Positions 56,118 to 64,000 of a DNA stretch of 64,000 nt are shown in pieces. Source of the stretch: Methylophaga sp. GTDB lineage: Bacteria > Pseudomonadota > Gammaproteobacteria > Nitrosococcales > Methylophagaceae. The notes under the pieces are model-generated. The model made no database searches. It was not told the origin of the DNA and saw only the letters and a program-made list of their open reading frames with translations. The position numbers were made by a program, and so were the translations under genes. The stretch lies in the NCBI GenBank assembly GCA_002706095.1, contig PAJP01000023.1, positions 310,001 to 374,000 of the forward strand, written 5' to 3'. Each line of letters begins with the position of its first letter. The first letter of the stretch is position 1.

Positions 56118-56189
56118 AATCGGCTTTAATCTGAGTCATTGTTCTTCAATGCACTCTTGAAGTACCTATCGTTCTGGAAAAATTTGTTT

Positions 56190-56981
56190 ATGCATCCAAT
56201 GCTCAATATAGCAATCAGGGCTGCCCGCAATGCTGGCTCTCTGATCATGCGCTCGCTGCAGCACGTTCAGCATCTTGAAGTCACGACTAAAGGTCGTAAT
56301 GATTACGTGTCAGACGTTGACCGACTCGCGGAACAAGAAGTCATCAACGTCATCAAAAAAGCCTATCCTGACCATGCCATTATGGCTGAAGAGTCGGGTC
56401 GTTCAGGTGACAATGAAACCGTTTGGATTATTGACCCCTTGGATGGCACAACAAATTTTCTTCATGGTTTTCCGCACTACTGTGTATCCATCGCCGTCAG
56501 AGTGAAAGGACGAGTTGAACATGCTGTTATCTATGATCCTCAGCGCGATGAATTGTTCACTGCAAGCCGTGGTGAAGGTGCCAAACTGAATGACCGTCGA
56601 CTCCGTGTAACCAAACGCAGAGAGCTGGCAGGTGCACTACTTGCAACAGGTTTCCCATTCAAATATCCCGCTTTTCATGAAGCTTACTTCAACAGTTTTA
56701 AAGCCTTGTTTCCTCAGGTAGCAGATATCCGTCGTACGGGTTCAGCTGCGTTGGACCTTGCTTATGTGGCCGCAGGCCGTGTTGATGGTTACTGGGAAAT
56801 GGGGCTGGAGAATTGGGATATGGCGGCAGGCTTACTTCTGGTCGAAGAAGCTGGGGGCATTGTCACCGACTTTGATGGTACCGATAATTTGTTCAATAAA
56901 GGTAATGTCATTGCAGCAGGTCTTGGTGTACACAATCTAATGTTAACCACGCTGCAACCACATTTATCAAAAGCCAAATAA
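56190..56981 (+). CDS. suhB: Inositol-1-monophosphatase family protein SuhB
   Basis: Magnesium-dependent phosphatase of 263 residues, in E. coli also a component of rRNA antitermination complexes. Using the ATG at 56190, the N-terminus MHPMLNIAIRAARNAG matches E. coli SuhB. Metal-binding blocks are AEESG (about 67-71) and WIIDPLDGTTNF (about 80-91), and the C-terminal WDMAAGLLLVEEAGG motif is intact. A longer frame opening at 56139 is rejected because it would add residues absent from relatives. Confidence 0.95.
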   Translation: MHPMLNIAIRAARNAGSLIMRSLQHVQHLEVTTKGRNDYVSDVDRLAEQEVINVIKKAYPDHAIMAEESGRSGDNETVWIIDPLDGTTNFLHGFPHYCVSIAVRVKGRVEHAVIYDPQRDELFTASRGEGAKLNDRRLRVTKRRELAGALLATGFPFKYPAFHEAYFNSFKALFPQVADIRRTGSAALDLAYVAAGRVDGYWEMGLENWDMAAGLLLVEEAGGIVTDFDGTDNLFNKGNVIAAGLGVHNLMLTTLQPHLSKAK

Positions 56982-57038
56982 GCGCCTAAGGGCATATTTT
57001 TTTCGCATGCATGGCATGCTTTTACAGAATTCAAACTA

Positions 57039-58868
57039 ATGACAAATAAACGAGATATTTCTAAGCTACGCAATATAGCGATTATTGCCCACGTCGACCA
57101 TGGCAAAACGACCTTAGTTGACCAACTCCTTCGTCAGTCTGGCACCTTTGGTGAGCATGAAGAATTGACAGAACGCGTGATGGACTCCAACGATCTTGAA
57201 CGTGAACGTGGTATTACCATCCTGTCAAAAAATACAGCGATTCGCTGGAATGACTACCACATCAACATCGTGGATACACCAGGCCATGCTGATTTCGGTG
57301 GTGAAGTTGAGCGTGTTCTGTCGATGGTTGATTCAGTATTGTTGCTGGTAGATTCAGCTGAAGGTCCGATGCCACAAACCCGTTTTGTGACTCAGAAAGC
57401 GCTGGCATTAGGACTCAAACCTATTGTTGTTATTAACAAGATTGATAAACCATCAGCTCGTCCAGATTGGGTATTAGATCAAACTTTTGATCTATTCGTT
57501 AATTTGGATGCGACAGATGAACAGCTTGATTTTGATGTCATTTACGCATCAGGATTAAATGGCTTTGCAGGCATGGAAGACTCTGTTCGTGAAGGTGATA
57601 TGACACCGTTATTTGAGCTTATCGTCGACAAAGTTAATCATCCTGATGTCGATTCAGAAGGTCCTTTCCGCATGCAGGTGTCATCACTTGACTACAACAG
57701 TTATGTGGGTGTTATCGGTGTTGGTCGTATCGAACGTGGCCGTGTGAAAACGAATACACCTGTGACTGTCGTTGACCGTGAAGGTAAAAAACGTAACGGT
57801 CGAGTACAGCAAGTTATGGGCTTTTTAGGTCTGCAACGTGAAGAAGTGGCTGAGGCACAAGCGGGCGATATTATTGCGTTTACCGGTCTAGATCCATTAA
57901 ATATTTCTGACACCTTGTGTGACCCAAATGCTGTTGAAGCATTACCACCACTGTCAGTAGATGAACCCACCGTGACAATGACCTTCCAGGTTAATAATTC
58001 TCCGTTTGCAGGTAAAGACGGGAAATTTATTACTACACGTCAAATCAAAGAGCGTCTGGATCGTGAATTAATTCATAACGTGGCGTTACGCGTGGATCAA
58101 GTACCTACAGATCCTGATAAGTTCAAAGTATCTGGTCGTGGTGAGTTGCACCTGTCTGTGCTTATCGAAAATATGCGCCGTGAAGGTTTTGAACTGGGTG
58201 TCTCTCGTCCGGAAGTGATTATCCGTGAAGTTGATGGTGTGAAAGAAGAGCCTTTTGAGGCTGTCACTATTGATATCGAAGATGAACATCAAGGCACTGT
58301 CATGGAAAAAATGGGTGAGCGGGGCGCTGACCTGAAAAATATGGTACCCGATGGTAAAGGTCGTATTCGTTTAGACTTTATTATTCCGTCTCGTGGCCTG
58401 ATTGGTTTCCGTACAGAATTTCTGACAGCTACCCAAGGTACAGGTTTGATTTACAGTGTATTTGATCATTATGCACCGATGAAAACCGGTAGTTTTGGTA
58501 AACGTATCAATGGTGTTTTGATTGCAAATGGTGTGGGTAAAGCGGTTGCTTTTGCTATATTTAACTTGCAAGACCGTGGTCGCATGTTTATCGGACATGG
58601 TGATGAAGTCTATGAAGGTATGGTGATTGGCATCCACTCACGTGACAATGATTTAGTTGTTAACCCATTAAAAGGTAAACAGTTAACCAATATGCGTGCA
58701 TCTGGATCTGATGAAGCGGTGACTCTAGTACCGCCTATTCGTATGAGCTTAGAGCAGGCACTAGAATTTATCGGTGATGATGAGTTACTTGAGGTCACAC
58801 CTAAAGCCATTCGTGTTCGTAAAAAATTATTACTGGAACATGAACGGAAACGTGCTTCTCGTGGCTAA
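57039..58868 (+). CDS. typA: Translational GTPase TypA/BipA
   Basis: Ribosome-associated GTPase of 609 residues, acting in 50S assembly and stress or cold growth. The G domain shows [19 protein letters not shown] (G1, about 18-36), RGITI (G2), [16 protein letters not shown] (G3) and NKID (G4), followed by EF-G-like domains and the BipA-specific C-terminal domain ([15 protein letters not shown] end). Length and order are normal. A terminator follows. Confidence 0.97.
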   Translation: MTNKRDISKLRNIAIIAHVDHGKTTLVDQLLRQSGTFGEHEELTERVMDSNDLERERGITILSKNTAIRWNDYHINIVDTPGHADFGGEVERVLSMVDSVLLLVDSAEGPMPQTRFVTQKALALGLKPIVVINKIDKPSARPDWVLDQTFDLFVNLDATDEQLDFDVIYASGLNGFAGMEDSVREGDMTPLFELIVDKVNHPDVDSEGPFRMQVSSLDYNSYVGVIGVGRIERGRVKTNTPVTVVDREGKKRNGRVQQVMGFLGLQREEVAEAQAGDIIAFTGLDPLNISDTLCDPNAVEALPPLSVDEPTVTMTFQVNNSPFAGKDGKFITTRQIKERLDRELIHNVALRVDQVPTDPDKFKVSGRGELHLSVLIENMRREGFELGVSRPEVIIREVDGVKEEPFEAVTIDIEDEHQGTVMEKMGERGADLKNMVPDGKGRIRLDFIIPSRGLIGFRTEFLTATQGTGLIYSVFDHYAPMKTGSFGKRINGVLIANGVGKAVAFAIFNLQDRGRMFIGHGDEVYEGMVIGIHSRDNDLVVNPLKGKQLTNMRASGSDEAVTLVPPIRMSLEQALEFIGDDELLEVTPKAIRVRKKLLLEHERKRASRG

Positions 58869-58886
58869 ACGTCACTAAAAATAAAA

Positions 58887-58921
58887 GAAAAAGGGTATCC
58901 TATGTCGATACCCTTTTTTTT
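58887..58921 (+). terminator. Intrinsic terminator after typA
   Basis: AAGGGTATC pairs with GATACCCTT around CTATGTC, followed by eight T residues. Confidence 0.92.
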
Positions 58922-58931
58922 GAGGTGAAAA

Positions 58932-59150
58932 ATGCGAATTCTTATTTTAATTGCCATTGGCTTGTTGCTATATATCATCATCACGACGTTGTTACGCAAA
59001 GCTAAAGCAGAAGATGAACAAGCACGGATGGAAAAAATGGTGCGTTGCGAGCAGTGTGGATTACATATTTCTGAACACGAAGCGATACAACAAAACCATC
59101 ATTATTTTTGTTCCACACAACATTTAGAGGCTTTTAACGAGTCGAAATGA
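58932..59150 (+). CDS. PP0621 family zinc-ribbon-like membrane protein
   Basis: Small protein of 72 residues with an N-terminal membrane span (about 1-20) and a zinc-ribbon-like CEQCGLHISEHEA and YFCSTQH pair. This matches the PP0621 family, usually next to a PilS-type histidine kinase in gammaproteobacteria. It overlaps the kinase gene by four bases (ATGA), so the two are coupled. Function unknown. Confidence 0.85.
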   Translation: MRILILIAIGLLLYIIITTLLRKAKAEDEQARMEKMVRCEQCGLHISEHEAIQQNHHYFCSTQHLEAFNESK

Positions 59151-60733
59151 GTTCATCTTTGGATTCATATAAACCGTATTATCAAGATCCAGCTACATGG
59201 CGTGCGCTGACCGTTTTTGCCAGCTATCGCTTATTTCTCGCTACGGTCCTTTTCTTAGTTTTTTACTTGAGACTACCGCCTGAGTTTCTGGGAGAAGCAG
59301 ATCCACGTTTATACAGTGTCGTGAGTCTGTCGTATCTGTTAAGTGCCTTTCTTTTATTAGTATTAACACTGAATCATTGGCGAGATGTACAAACACAGAT
59401 ACGAATTCAAGCTGTCATAGATATCATTGCTCTGATCGTTATCATTCATGCCAGTGGTGGATTACATACCGGGCTTGGATCACTGATGTTAGTCGTTGTC
59501 GTGGCGGGTGGTGCGTTAATGCCGGGACGTCTGGCCGCATTTATAGCCGCGTTAGCGACCTTAGCCGTTTTGCTCGAAGTCAGTTATTCACAAATTGCTG
59601 GCGATGGTGTCACTAAATATAGTCAGGCAGGTATCTTAGGTGCCACATTTTTTGTCACAGCATGGTTGGCACAATGGTTATCTAAAAAATTACAAAGTTC
59701 GCAGGTCCTGGCAGAAGAGCGGGCGAGAGATGTTGAAAATCTAGCTGTATTAAATCAGCACATTATCAGTCAAATGCACACTGGCGTGCTGGCTCTGGAC
59801 ACGTATGGCAACGTAACGATGTTGAATACGTCAGCAAGACAATTGCTTGGCATAGCAGATATTGAGCCCGGATTTAACTTACGTGAGTATGTACCTGAAC
59901 TAGGCGAGCAGGTCTGGCTGTGGCAGCAGCAAAGTCCGAATGCTTTTCTTCCGTTTCAGGCACGGGCTGACTTGCCTGAAATTCAGGTCTCCGCTACTCA
60001 GCTCGATAGTGGAGAAATACTTATTTATATTGAAAATACGTCAGCACTTGCCCAACAAGCACAGCAATTAAAACTGGCTTCTTTGGGAAGACTAACGGCG
60101 AGCATTGCTCACGAAATCCGTAATCCTCTTGGTGCAATCAGCCATGCTGGTGAGTTATTGGCTGAGCAATATGCGGCAGATCACATGATGACGAAACTGA
60201 CCGCCATCATCTTGAAACACACTCAGCGTGTGAATAATATTATCGAAACTATCTTGCAGATGAGTCGTAAAAAAACAGCTGAACCCGCTGTGTTTGTGCT
60301 TAATGACTGGCTAGAGAAATTTATTCACGAATTTACTGAAACAAAACAGCTTGATGACGATGATATTGCCCTGGATATGAAAGCGGCTAATCTTCAGATT
60401 GCAATGGATCCAGAACAGCTACATCAGGTTGTATGGAATTTAATGGACAATGCCTGGTTTCATGCTAAGCGAGAAGAAAAGCCTTATATACATATCCGAC
60501 TGGAACAGAATGCTAAACAGGTTTTCCTGGATATCATTGATAATGGCCCAGGTGTTCCCGAGGCTGTTCAGGCCCATTTATTCGAGCCATTTCATTCTGC
60601 TCGTCAGGGAGGAACAGGCTTGGGATTGTACTTAGCGAGAGAACTCTGCCAGGCTAACCGAGCACGTTTGAACTATCTTCACGATACGTCTAATACAGGT
60701 TTTTTTCGTATTAGCCTTCCGGGAGAATGGTAG
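59147..60733 (+). CDS. PilS-like sensor histidine kinase
   Basis: Inner-membrane two-component kinase of 528 residues. About six membrane spans occupy residues 20-185, followed by a PAS-like region (about 205-290). The H-box SIAHEIRNPLGAIS has its phospho-acceptor at His322, and ATP-binding N, G1 and G2 boxes (NLMDNAWFHA, DNGPGVPE, GGTGLGLYLARE) are intact. The neighbouring response regulator is NtrC-type. In Pseudomonas PilS/PilR control type IV pilin through sigma-54, but no pilin gene is in this window. Confidence 0.9.
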   Translation: MSSSLDSYKPYYQDPATWRALTVFASYRLFLATVLFLVFYLRLPPEFLGEADPRLYSVVSLSYLLSAFLLLVLTLNHWRDVQTQIRIQAVIDIIALIVIIHASGGLHTGLGSLMLVVVVAGGALMPGRLAAFIAALATLAVLLEVSYSQIAGDGVTKYSQAGILGATFFVTAWLAQWLSKKLQSSQVLAEERARDVENLAVLNQHIISQMHTGVLALDTYGNVTMLNTSARQLLGIADIEPGFNLREYVPELGEQVWLWQQQSPNAFLPFQARADLPEIQVSATQLDSGEILIYIENTSALAQQAQQLKLASLGRLTASIAHEIRNPLGAISHAGELLAEQYAADHMMTKLTAIILKHTQRVNNIIETILQMSRKKTAEPAVFVLNDWLEKFIHEFTETKQLDDDDIALDMKAANLQIAMDPEQLHQVVWNLMDNAWFHAKREEKPYIHIRLEQNAKQVFLDIIDNGPGVPEAVQAHLFEPFHSARQGGTGLGLYLARELCQANRARLNYLHDTSNTGFFRISLPGEW

Positions 60734-60747
60734 GAAATGATTAAAGA

Positions 60748-62103
60748 ATGAATAGACAAGCATTAGTTATTGATGATGAGCCCGATATTCTTGAGTTATT
60801 AACCATGACATTGTCTGGCATGTCTATCGATTGCGTCACAGCAGAAAACGTAGCTCAAGCGACACAAGCATTAAAACAACAGTCATTTGATTTGTGTTTT
60901 ACGGATATGCGTTTGCCGGACGGCAATGGTTTGGATATTGTTCGTCTGATTCAGAAATCTTATCCTAACTGTCCAGTGGCCGTGATTACCGCCCACGGTA
61001 ATGTTGACTTGGCTGTTGAAGCACTGAAGTCGGGTGCTTTTGATTTTGTTTCAAAACCTCTCAAACTCAAAGTGCTACGTGATCTCGTCAATTCGGCATT
61101 AAATTTATCTCCTTTAAAAACAGAAAATAAAGAACGCCGTTCCAGAGATAAATTACTTGGTGATACCGATGTCATACGTTCGTTAAGAAGTAAGATCAGT
61201 AAATTGGCTCGTAGTCAGGCTCCGGTGTATATCACCGGTGAGTCAGGAACTGGCAAAGAACTGGTGGCACGTCTTATTCATGAACTAGGCAGTCGCTCGT
61301 CGCAAAGTTTTGTGCCCATAAATTGTGGCGCTATTCCAGCTGAATTAGTAGAAAGTGAATTCTTCGGGCATAAAAAGGGAGCTTTCACGGGGGCTGTCTC
61401 AGATAAGCAAGGACTGTTTCAGGCTGCCAATGGTGGCACCTTGTTTTTAGATGAAGTGGCCGACTTACCACTGATGATGCAGGTGAAGTTGCTTAGAGCG
61501 ATTCAGGAAAAAGCCATACGACCAGTCGGTGGCAACGAAGAAATGAGTGTTGATGTACGCATTTTATCTGCAACACATAAAAACCTAGCGGAATGTGTCA
61601 AACAAGGGCATTTCCGGGAGGATTTGTTTTATCGTCTCAATGTCATTGAGCTGTCTGTCCCTCCCTTACGTCAGCGACAGGCAGATATACCCATGTTGGT
61701 TGATCATATTCTGAGTCAGCTTGCGACCAAAAATGGTGAGAACAAACCAGGTATAGAGACGGCTGCAATTGAAGCACTTTGCGCCTATGCTTTCCCGGGT
61801 AACGTCCGTGAGCTTGAAAATATCCTAGAGCGAGCAATGACCTGGTCTGAAGGAAATCTCATTCAAAAAGATGATTTAATGCTACCTGCCACAACCGGGG
61901 CCGACAGTGCCGTGTTCAACGTTGACCTGCCGCAGTTAAGTGGAGAGACGGATCTTGAATCGCATCTTGAAGATCAGGAGCGGCAGCTTATCGTGGATGC
62001 ACTGGAATCAACCCGGTGGAATAAGACTGCCGCCGCCAAAAAGCTTGGTATCAGTTTTCGCTCGTTGCGTTACAAACTCAAAAAACTGGCTCTGGAGGAA
62101 TAG
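60748..62103 (+). CDS. PilR-like sigma-54-dependent response regulator
   Basis: NtrC-family activator of 451 residues. The receiver has Asp53 in FTDMRLPDG. The AAA+ domain (about 140-370) carries Walker A GESGTGKE (164-171), the sigma-54 contact loop GAFTGA (211-216) and DEVADLPL. The C-terminal Fis-type helix-turn-helix is WNKTAAAKKLGISFRSLRYKL. It begins 14 bases after the kinase and should activate sigma-54 promoters when phosphorylated. Target genes are not visible here. Confidence 0.93.
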   Translation: MNRQALVIDDEPDILELLTMTLSGMSIDCVTAENVAQATQALKQQSFDLCFTDMRLPDGNGLDIVRLIQKSYPNCPVAVITAHGNVDLAVEALKSGAFDFVSKPLKLKVLRDLVNSALNLSPLKTENKERRSRDKLLGDTDVIRSLRSKISKLARSQAPVYITGESGTGKELVARLIHELGSRSSQSFVPINCGAIPAELVESEFFGHKKGAFTGAVSDKQGLFQAANGGTLFLDEVADLPLMMQVKLLRAIQEKAIRPVGGNEEMSVDVRILSATHKNLAECVKQGHFREDLFYRLNVIELSVPPLRQRQADIPMLVDHILSQLATKNGENKPGIETAAIEALCAYAFPGNVRELENILERAMTWSEGNLIQKDDLMLPATTGADSAVFNVDLPQLSGETDLESHLEDQERQLIVDALESTRWNKTAAAKKLGISFRSLRYKLKKLALEE

Positions 62104-63045
62104 TCACTCTGGATCATCAACCAAGGCAGTGAGTGTCGAGATTTTATCCTGACCAATATAGAGTGATTTTGCTTGTGCTGATAATTTTATACTGAGGTGA
62201 CATAGGCCATTATCAGCCTGGTTCATCGCGGCTTGAACTACATGTCCAGCTACATCGCCAGCTTCATCAATGACTTCGGTATTGGGCTCAGGAAGATGTG
62301 ATGTTGTTATTTCAGCTAAAAATAAGCGGCGACTGGGTTTTCCCAGATAGTGCAGTCGAGCCACCACTTCCTGACCTGGATAACAGCCTTTTTTGAAACT
62401 GACACCACCGATGACATCCAAATTGAGTTGCTGAGGAGTAAATTGTTCTTTAGTTAAAAGACTGACCTTGGGTAAGCCTGATGTAATATCAGCACTTTGC
62501 CACAGGTTCTCTGAACCGATACGACTGTTTTCGATGATACTTTTATCTACTGGCGTGATAACTAAATATCGATGCAAATTGCCCGGCAGATATATACTCA
62601 ACTGTCCATCATGCTCACTAGCTGACCAGAATGTACTCGCCTGATCTTTAAGCGGAGCTTCACTGATATATCCCATTGTATTGAGTTCAGCGCTCACAGA
62701 AATATCTACCTTGCTACGCAGCTTAAACATCGTCAATCGTTGAGCAATGCTATCAGCTAGATCTGTGGCTGTGATTAGCAGAAAATCTTTTTCACGCTTA
62801 ACAACGTAGAACAGGCTTAATAAGCGACCTTTAGGGTTGCAAAAACCACTTAGCTGAGCAGTATTGTTCGTTAATGTGCGGATATCATTCGTCAGTAGAT
62901 TCTGTAAAAAACTGTCTGCTTCTTCACCCGAGACTTGAATGACAGAGAGCGAGGGCAAGGCCATTGCTACGGGCGATGTATCATGACTAACTTCGGACAA
63001 GTAATTGACGCTGGGTGTGGATTGAGAAAGAGTCTGAAAATTCAT
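62104..63045 (-). CDS. ygfZ: Folate-binding tRNA-modifying/iron-sulfur protein YgfZ
   Basis: Folate-binding protein of the GcvT/YgfZ family, 313 residues, acting in iron-sulfur cluster maintenance and tRNA thiomethylation. The signature KGCYPGQE has its key Cys at residue 221. Earlier blocks include FLQNLLTNDI and FCNPKGRLLS. It is convergent with the response regulator and divergent from ygfX. The sdhE gene, commonly beside ygfX, is not in the 87-base gap. Confidence 0.95.
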   Translation of the reverse strand: MNFQTLSQSTPSVNYLSEVSHDTSPVAMALPSLSVIQVSGEEADSFLQNLLTNDIRTLTNNTAQLSGFCNPKGRLLSLFYVVKREKDFLLITATDLADSIAQRLTMFKLRSKVDISVSAELNTMGYISEAPLKDQASTFWSASEHDGQLSIYLPGNLHRYLVITPVDKSIIENSRIGSENLWQSADITSGLPKVSLLTKEQFTPQQLNLDVIGGVSFKKGCYPGQEVVARLHYLGKPSRRLFLAEITTSHLPEPNTEVIDEAGDVAGHVVQAAMNQADNGLCHLSIKLSAQAKSLYIGQDKISTLTALVDDPE

Positions 63046-63132
63046 AGATATATTGCGATTTATTGTGAACAGACTTTATTCTAACTGTATAAGCGATGCT
63101 AAAACAGGGATGAAAATAAAGGGCATTCAAGG

Positions 63133-63564
63133 ATGAAGGTTGAGATCAGTCAATCACAGTATGAGTTTAGATATATGGCATGGCTGCATGTCGTTGTCAT
63201 CAGTTTACTGCTGCTTAACAAAGCAAGCATGGGGCCTCTGCTGACGGATGTGTTAATTAGTTTTGCTTGTGTGGGATTTGTCATCTGGTTACGCCGCTAC
63301 AAGAGAGTGTCTGGAAAAGCGTCTGTGACTGGAATCAGCATGAGCAAGGATAGACAATGGTTTCTAAACTATAACGATGGCTCAGTGTCAGGACCTTATA
63401 CACTGAAATCGAGCACTCAATTACCTTATGTTTTATTCATCTATTTAAATCCATCTAGGCATGGACGAGGTCATACGCTGATGATTCCGATAGATGCCGT
63501 GGAAAAAAATGATTGGAGAAAACTCAGAGCTGAGCTTCGTCATCCTGATTCTTGGGAGCAATAA
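63133..63564 (+). CDS. YgfX-like membrane protein
   Basis: Short membrane protein of 143 residues with two N-terminal spans (about 12-30 and 36-55) and a cytoplasmic basic domain ending RKLRAELRHPDSWEQ. Layout and place between ygfZ and nadB fit YgfX (CptA), which in E. coli has been described as a toxin affecting the cytoskeleton partnered with YgfY (SdhE). No partner gene is adjacent here, and similarity is by pattern only. Its end overlaps nadB by 41 bases. Confidence 0.75.
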   Translation: MKVEISQSQYEFRYMAWLHVVVISLLLLNKASMGPLLTDVLISFACVGFVIWLRRYKRVSGKASVTGISMSKDRQWFLNYNDGSVSGPYTLKSSTQLPYVLFIYLNPSRHGRGHTLMIPIDAVEKNDWRKLRAELRHPDSWEQ

Positions 63565-64000
63565 TCGTTTCAGTAGCCGAATGCGTGTTATCGGTCTCTG
63601 GATAATCCAGAATGTAATGAAGGCCTCGGCTTTCTTTTCGACGCAAAGCTGATTCAATGATGAGTTCAGCTACATCAGCGAGGTTTCTCAGCTCCAGTAA
63701 ATCTGCACTGATATGGTGTTTAGTATAAAAATCACGAATTTCAGCTTGCAGGACTTGCAAGCGCTGCTTTGCTCTGAGTAAACGATCGGTCTTCCGAACA
63801 ATGCCTACATAGTTCCACATACAACGTCGTAACTCATCCCAGTTATGACTAATCGCAACAGCCTCTTTTGCTGGGTGTACTTGACTAGCATCCCATTGAG
63901 GCACGATGGCAGAGGTGACCAGTGGTAGCTGTTTTTTTATATCTTCAGCGGCTGATTTTGCGAATACCAGACATTCTAGTAACGAATTACTGGCCATCCG
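63524..64000 (-). CDS. nadB: L-aspartate oxidase, C-terminal part (partial)
   Basis: C-terminal 158 residues of the FAD enzyme making iminoaspartate for NAD synthesis; the gene continues past the window edge. The visible part begins RMASNSLLECLVFA, a highly conserved NadB block, and continues with the helical C-terminal domain (LRRCMWNYVGIVRKTDRL, ELRNLADVAELI). The end overlaps the convergent ygfX-like gene by 41 bases. With nadE at 51-53 kb, two NAD-synthesis genes lie in this window. Confidence 0.94.
   Translation of the reverse strand, partial: RMASNSLLECLVFAKSAAEDIKKQLPLVTSAIVPQWDASQVHPAKEAVAISHNWDELRRCMWNYVGIVRKTDRLLRAKQRLQVLQAEIRDFYTKHHISADLLELRNLADVAELIIESALRRKESRGLHYILDYPETDNTHSATETIIAPKNQDDEAQL

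Noticed and set aside
58932..62103. Assignment of the two-component pair as certain pilS/pilR
   Set aside because: Domain layout fits, but no type IV pilin genes are in the window, so symbols were withheld.

Overview
The window is chromosomal DNA from a moderately AT-rich gammaproteobacterium, and almost all of it is coding. Evidence for the class is the typA, suhB, bamD, pilS/pilR-type and ygfZ/ygfX gene set, a 557-residue ribosomal protein S1 followed by ihfB, and an hisC-tyrA-aroA-cmk-rpsA-ihfB cluster like that of Pseudomonas. A complete cbb3 oxidase locus indicates respiration at low oxygen. Protein style and gene order suggest a marine methylotroph such as Methylophaga, but that is an impression, not a search result. 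No tRNA, rRNA, CRISPR array, prophage or insertion sequence was recognised.

Layout. 1-6.2 kb (minus strand): a MarR-controlled efflux operon (marR, Bcr/CflA-type MFS pump, TolC/NodT-type outer-membrane factor, membrane-fusion protein, RND pump truncated by the window edge), with a palindromic candidate operator in front of marR. 6.5-13 kb: an orphan FdhF/YdeP-type molybdoenzyme, then a small-molecule catabolic island made of an SDR dehydrogenase, a kinase fused to a PLP enzyme that looks like an amino-alcohol phosphate phospho-lyase, and a DeoR regulator. 13-24.3 kb: two iron-type surface-signalling cassettes (FecI sigma, FecR anti-sigma, STN-domain TonB receptor) transcribed away from each other on either side of prfC. 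Each has a Fur-box-like site before its sigma gene. The first cassette ends with a di-haem MauG/CcP-family peroxidase overlapping the receptor gene.

24.4-35.2 kb: housekeeping genes: a CBS-pair protein, a DUF3579 protein, ileS-lspA joined by overlap to hisC-tyrA-aroA-cmk, then rpsA with a structured leader, ihfB and an Mth938-like protein. 35.2-47.1 kb: an FNR/ANR box, ccoNOQP, an overlooked 35-codon single-membrane-span gene, ccoGHIS, and a GGDEF/EAL protein. 47.1-57 kb: an anchored protein of unknown function, dtd, pip, sucCD-nadE-glnB, bamD, an L,D-transpeptidase convergent with an Lpp/OprI-like lipoprotein, and suhB. 57-64 kb: typA, a PP0621-type protein, a PilS/PilR-like two-component pair, ygfZ, ygfX and the C-terminal part of nadB.

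Themes: export of toxic compounds, metal scavenging with cell-surface signalling, low-oxygen respiration under FNR-type control, and core biosynthesis. The parts most worth further work are the FecI-FecR-receptor-MauG-like cassette, the kinase/phospho-lyase fusion island, the short ORF abutting prfC beneath a Fur box, and the small ORF after ccoP.
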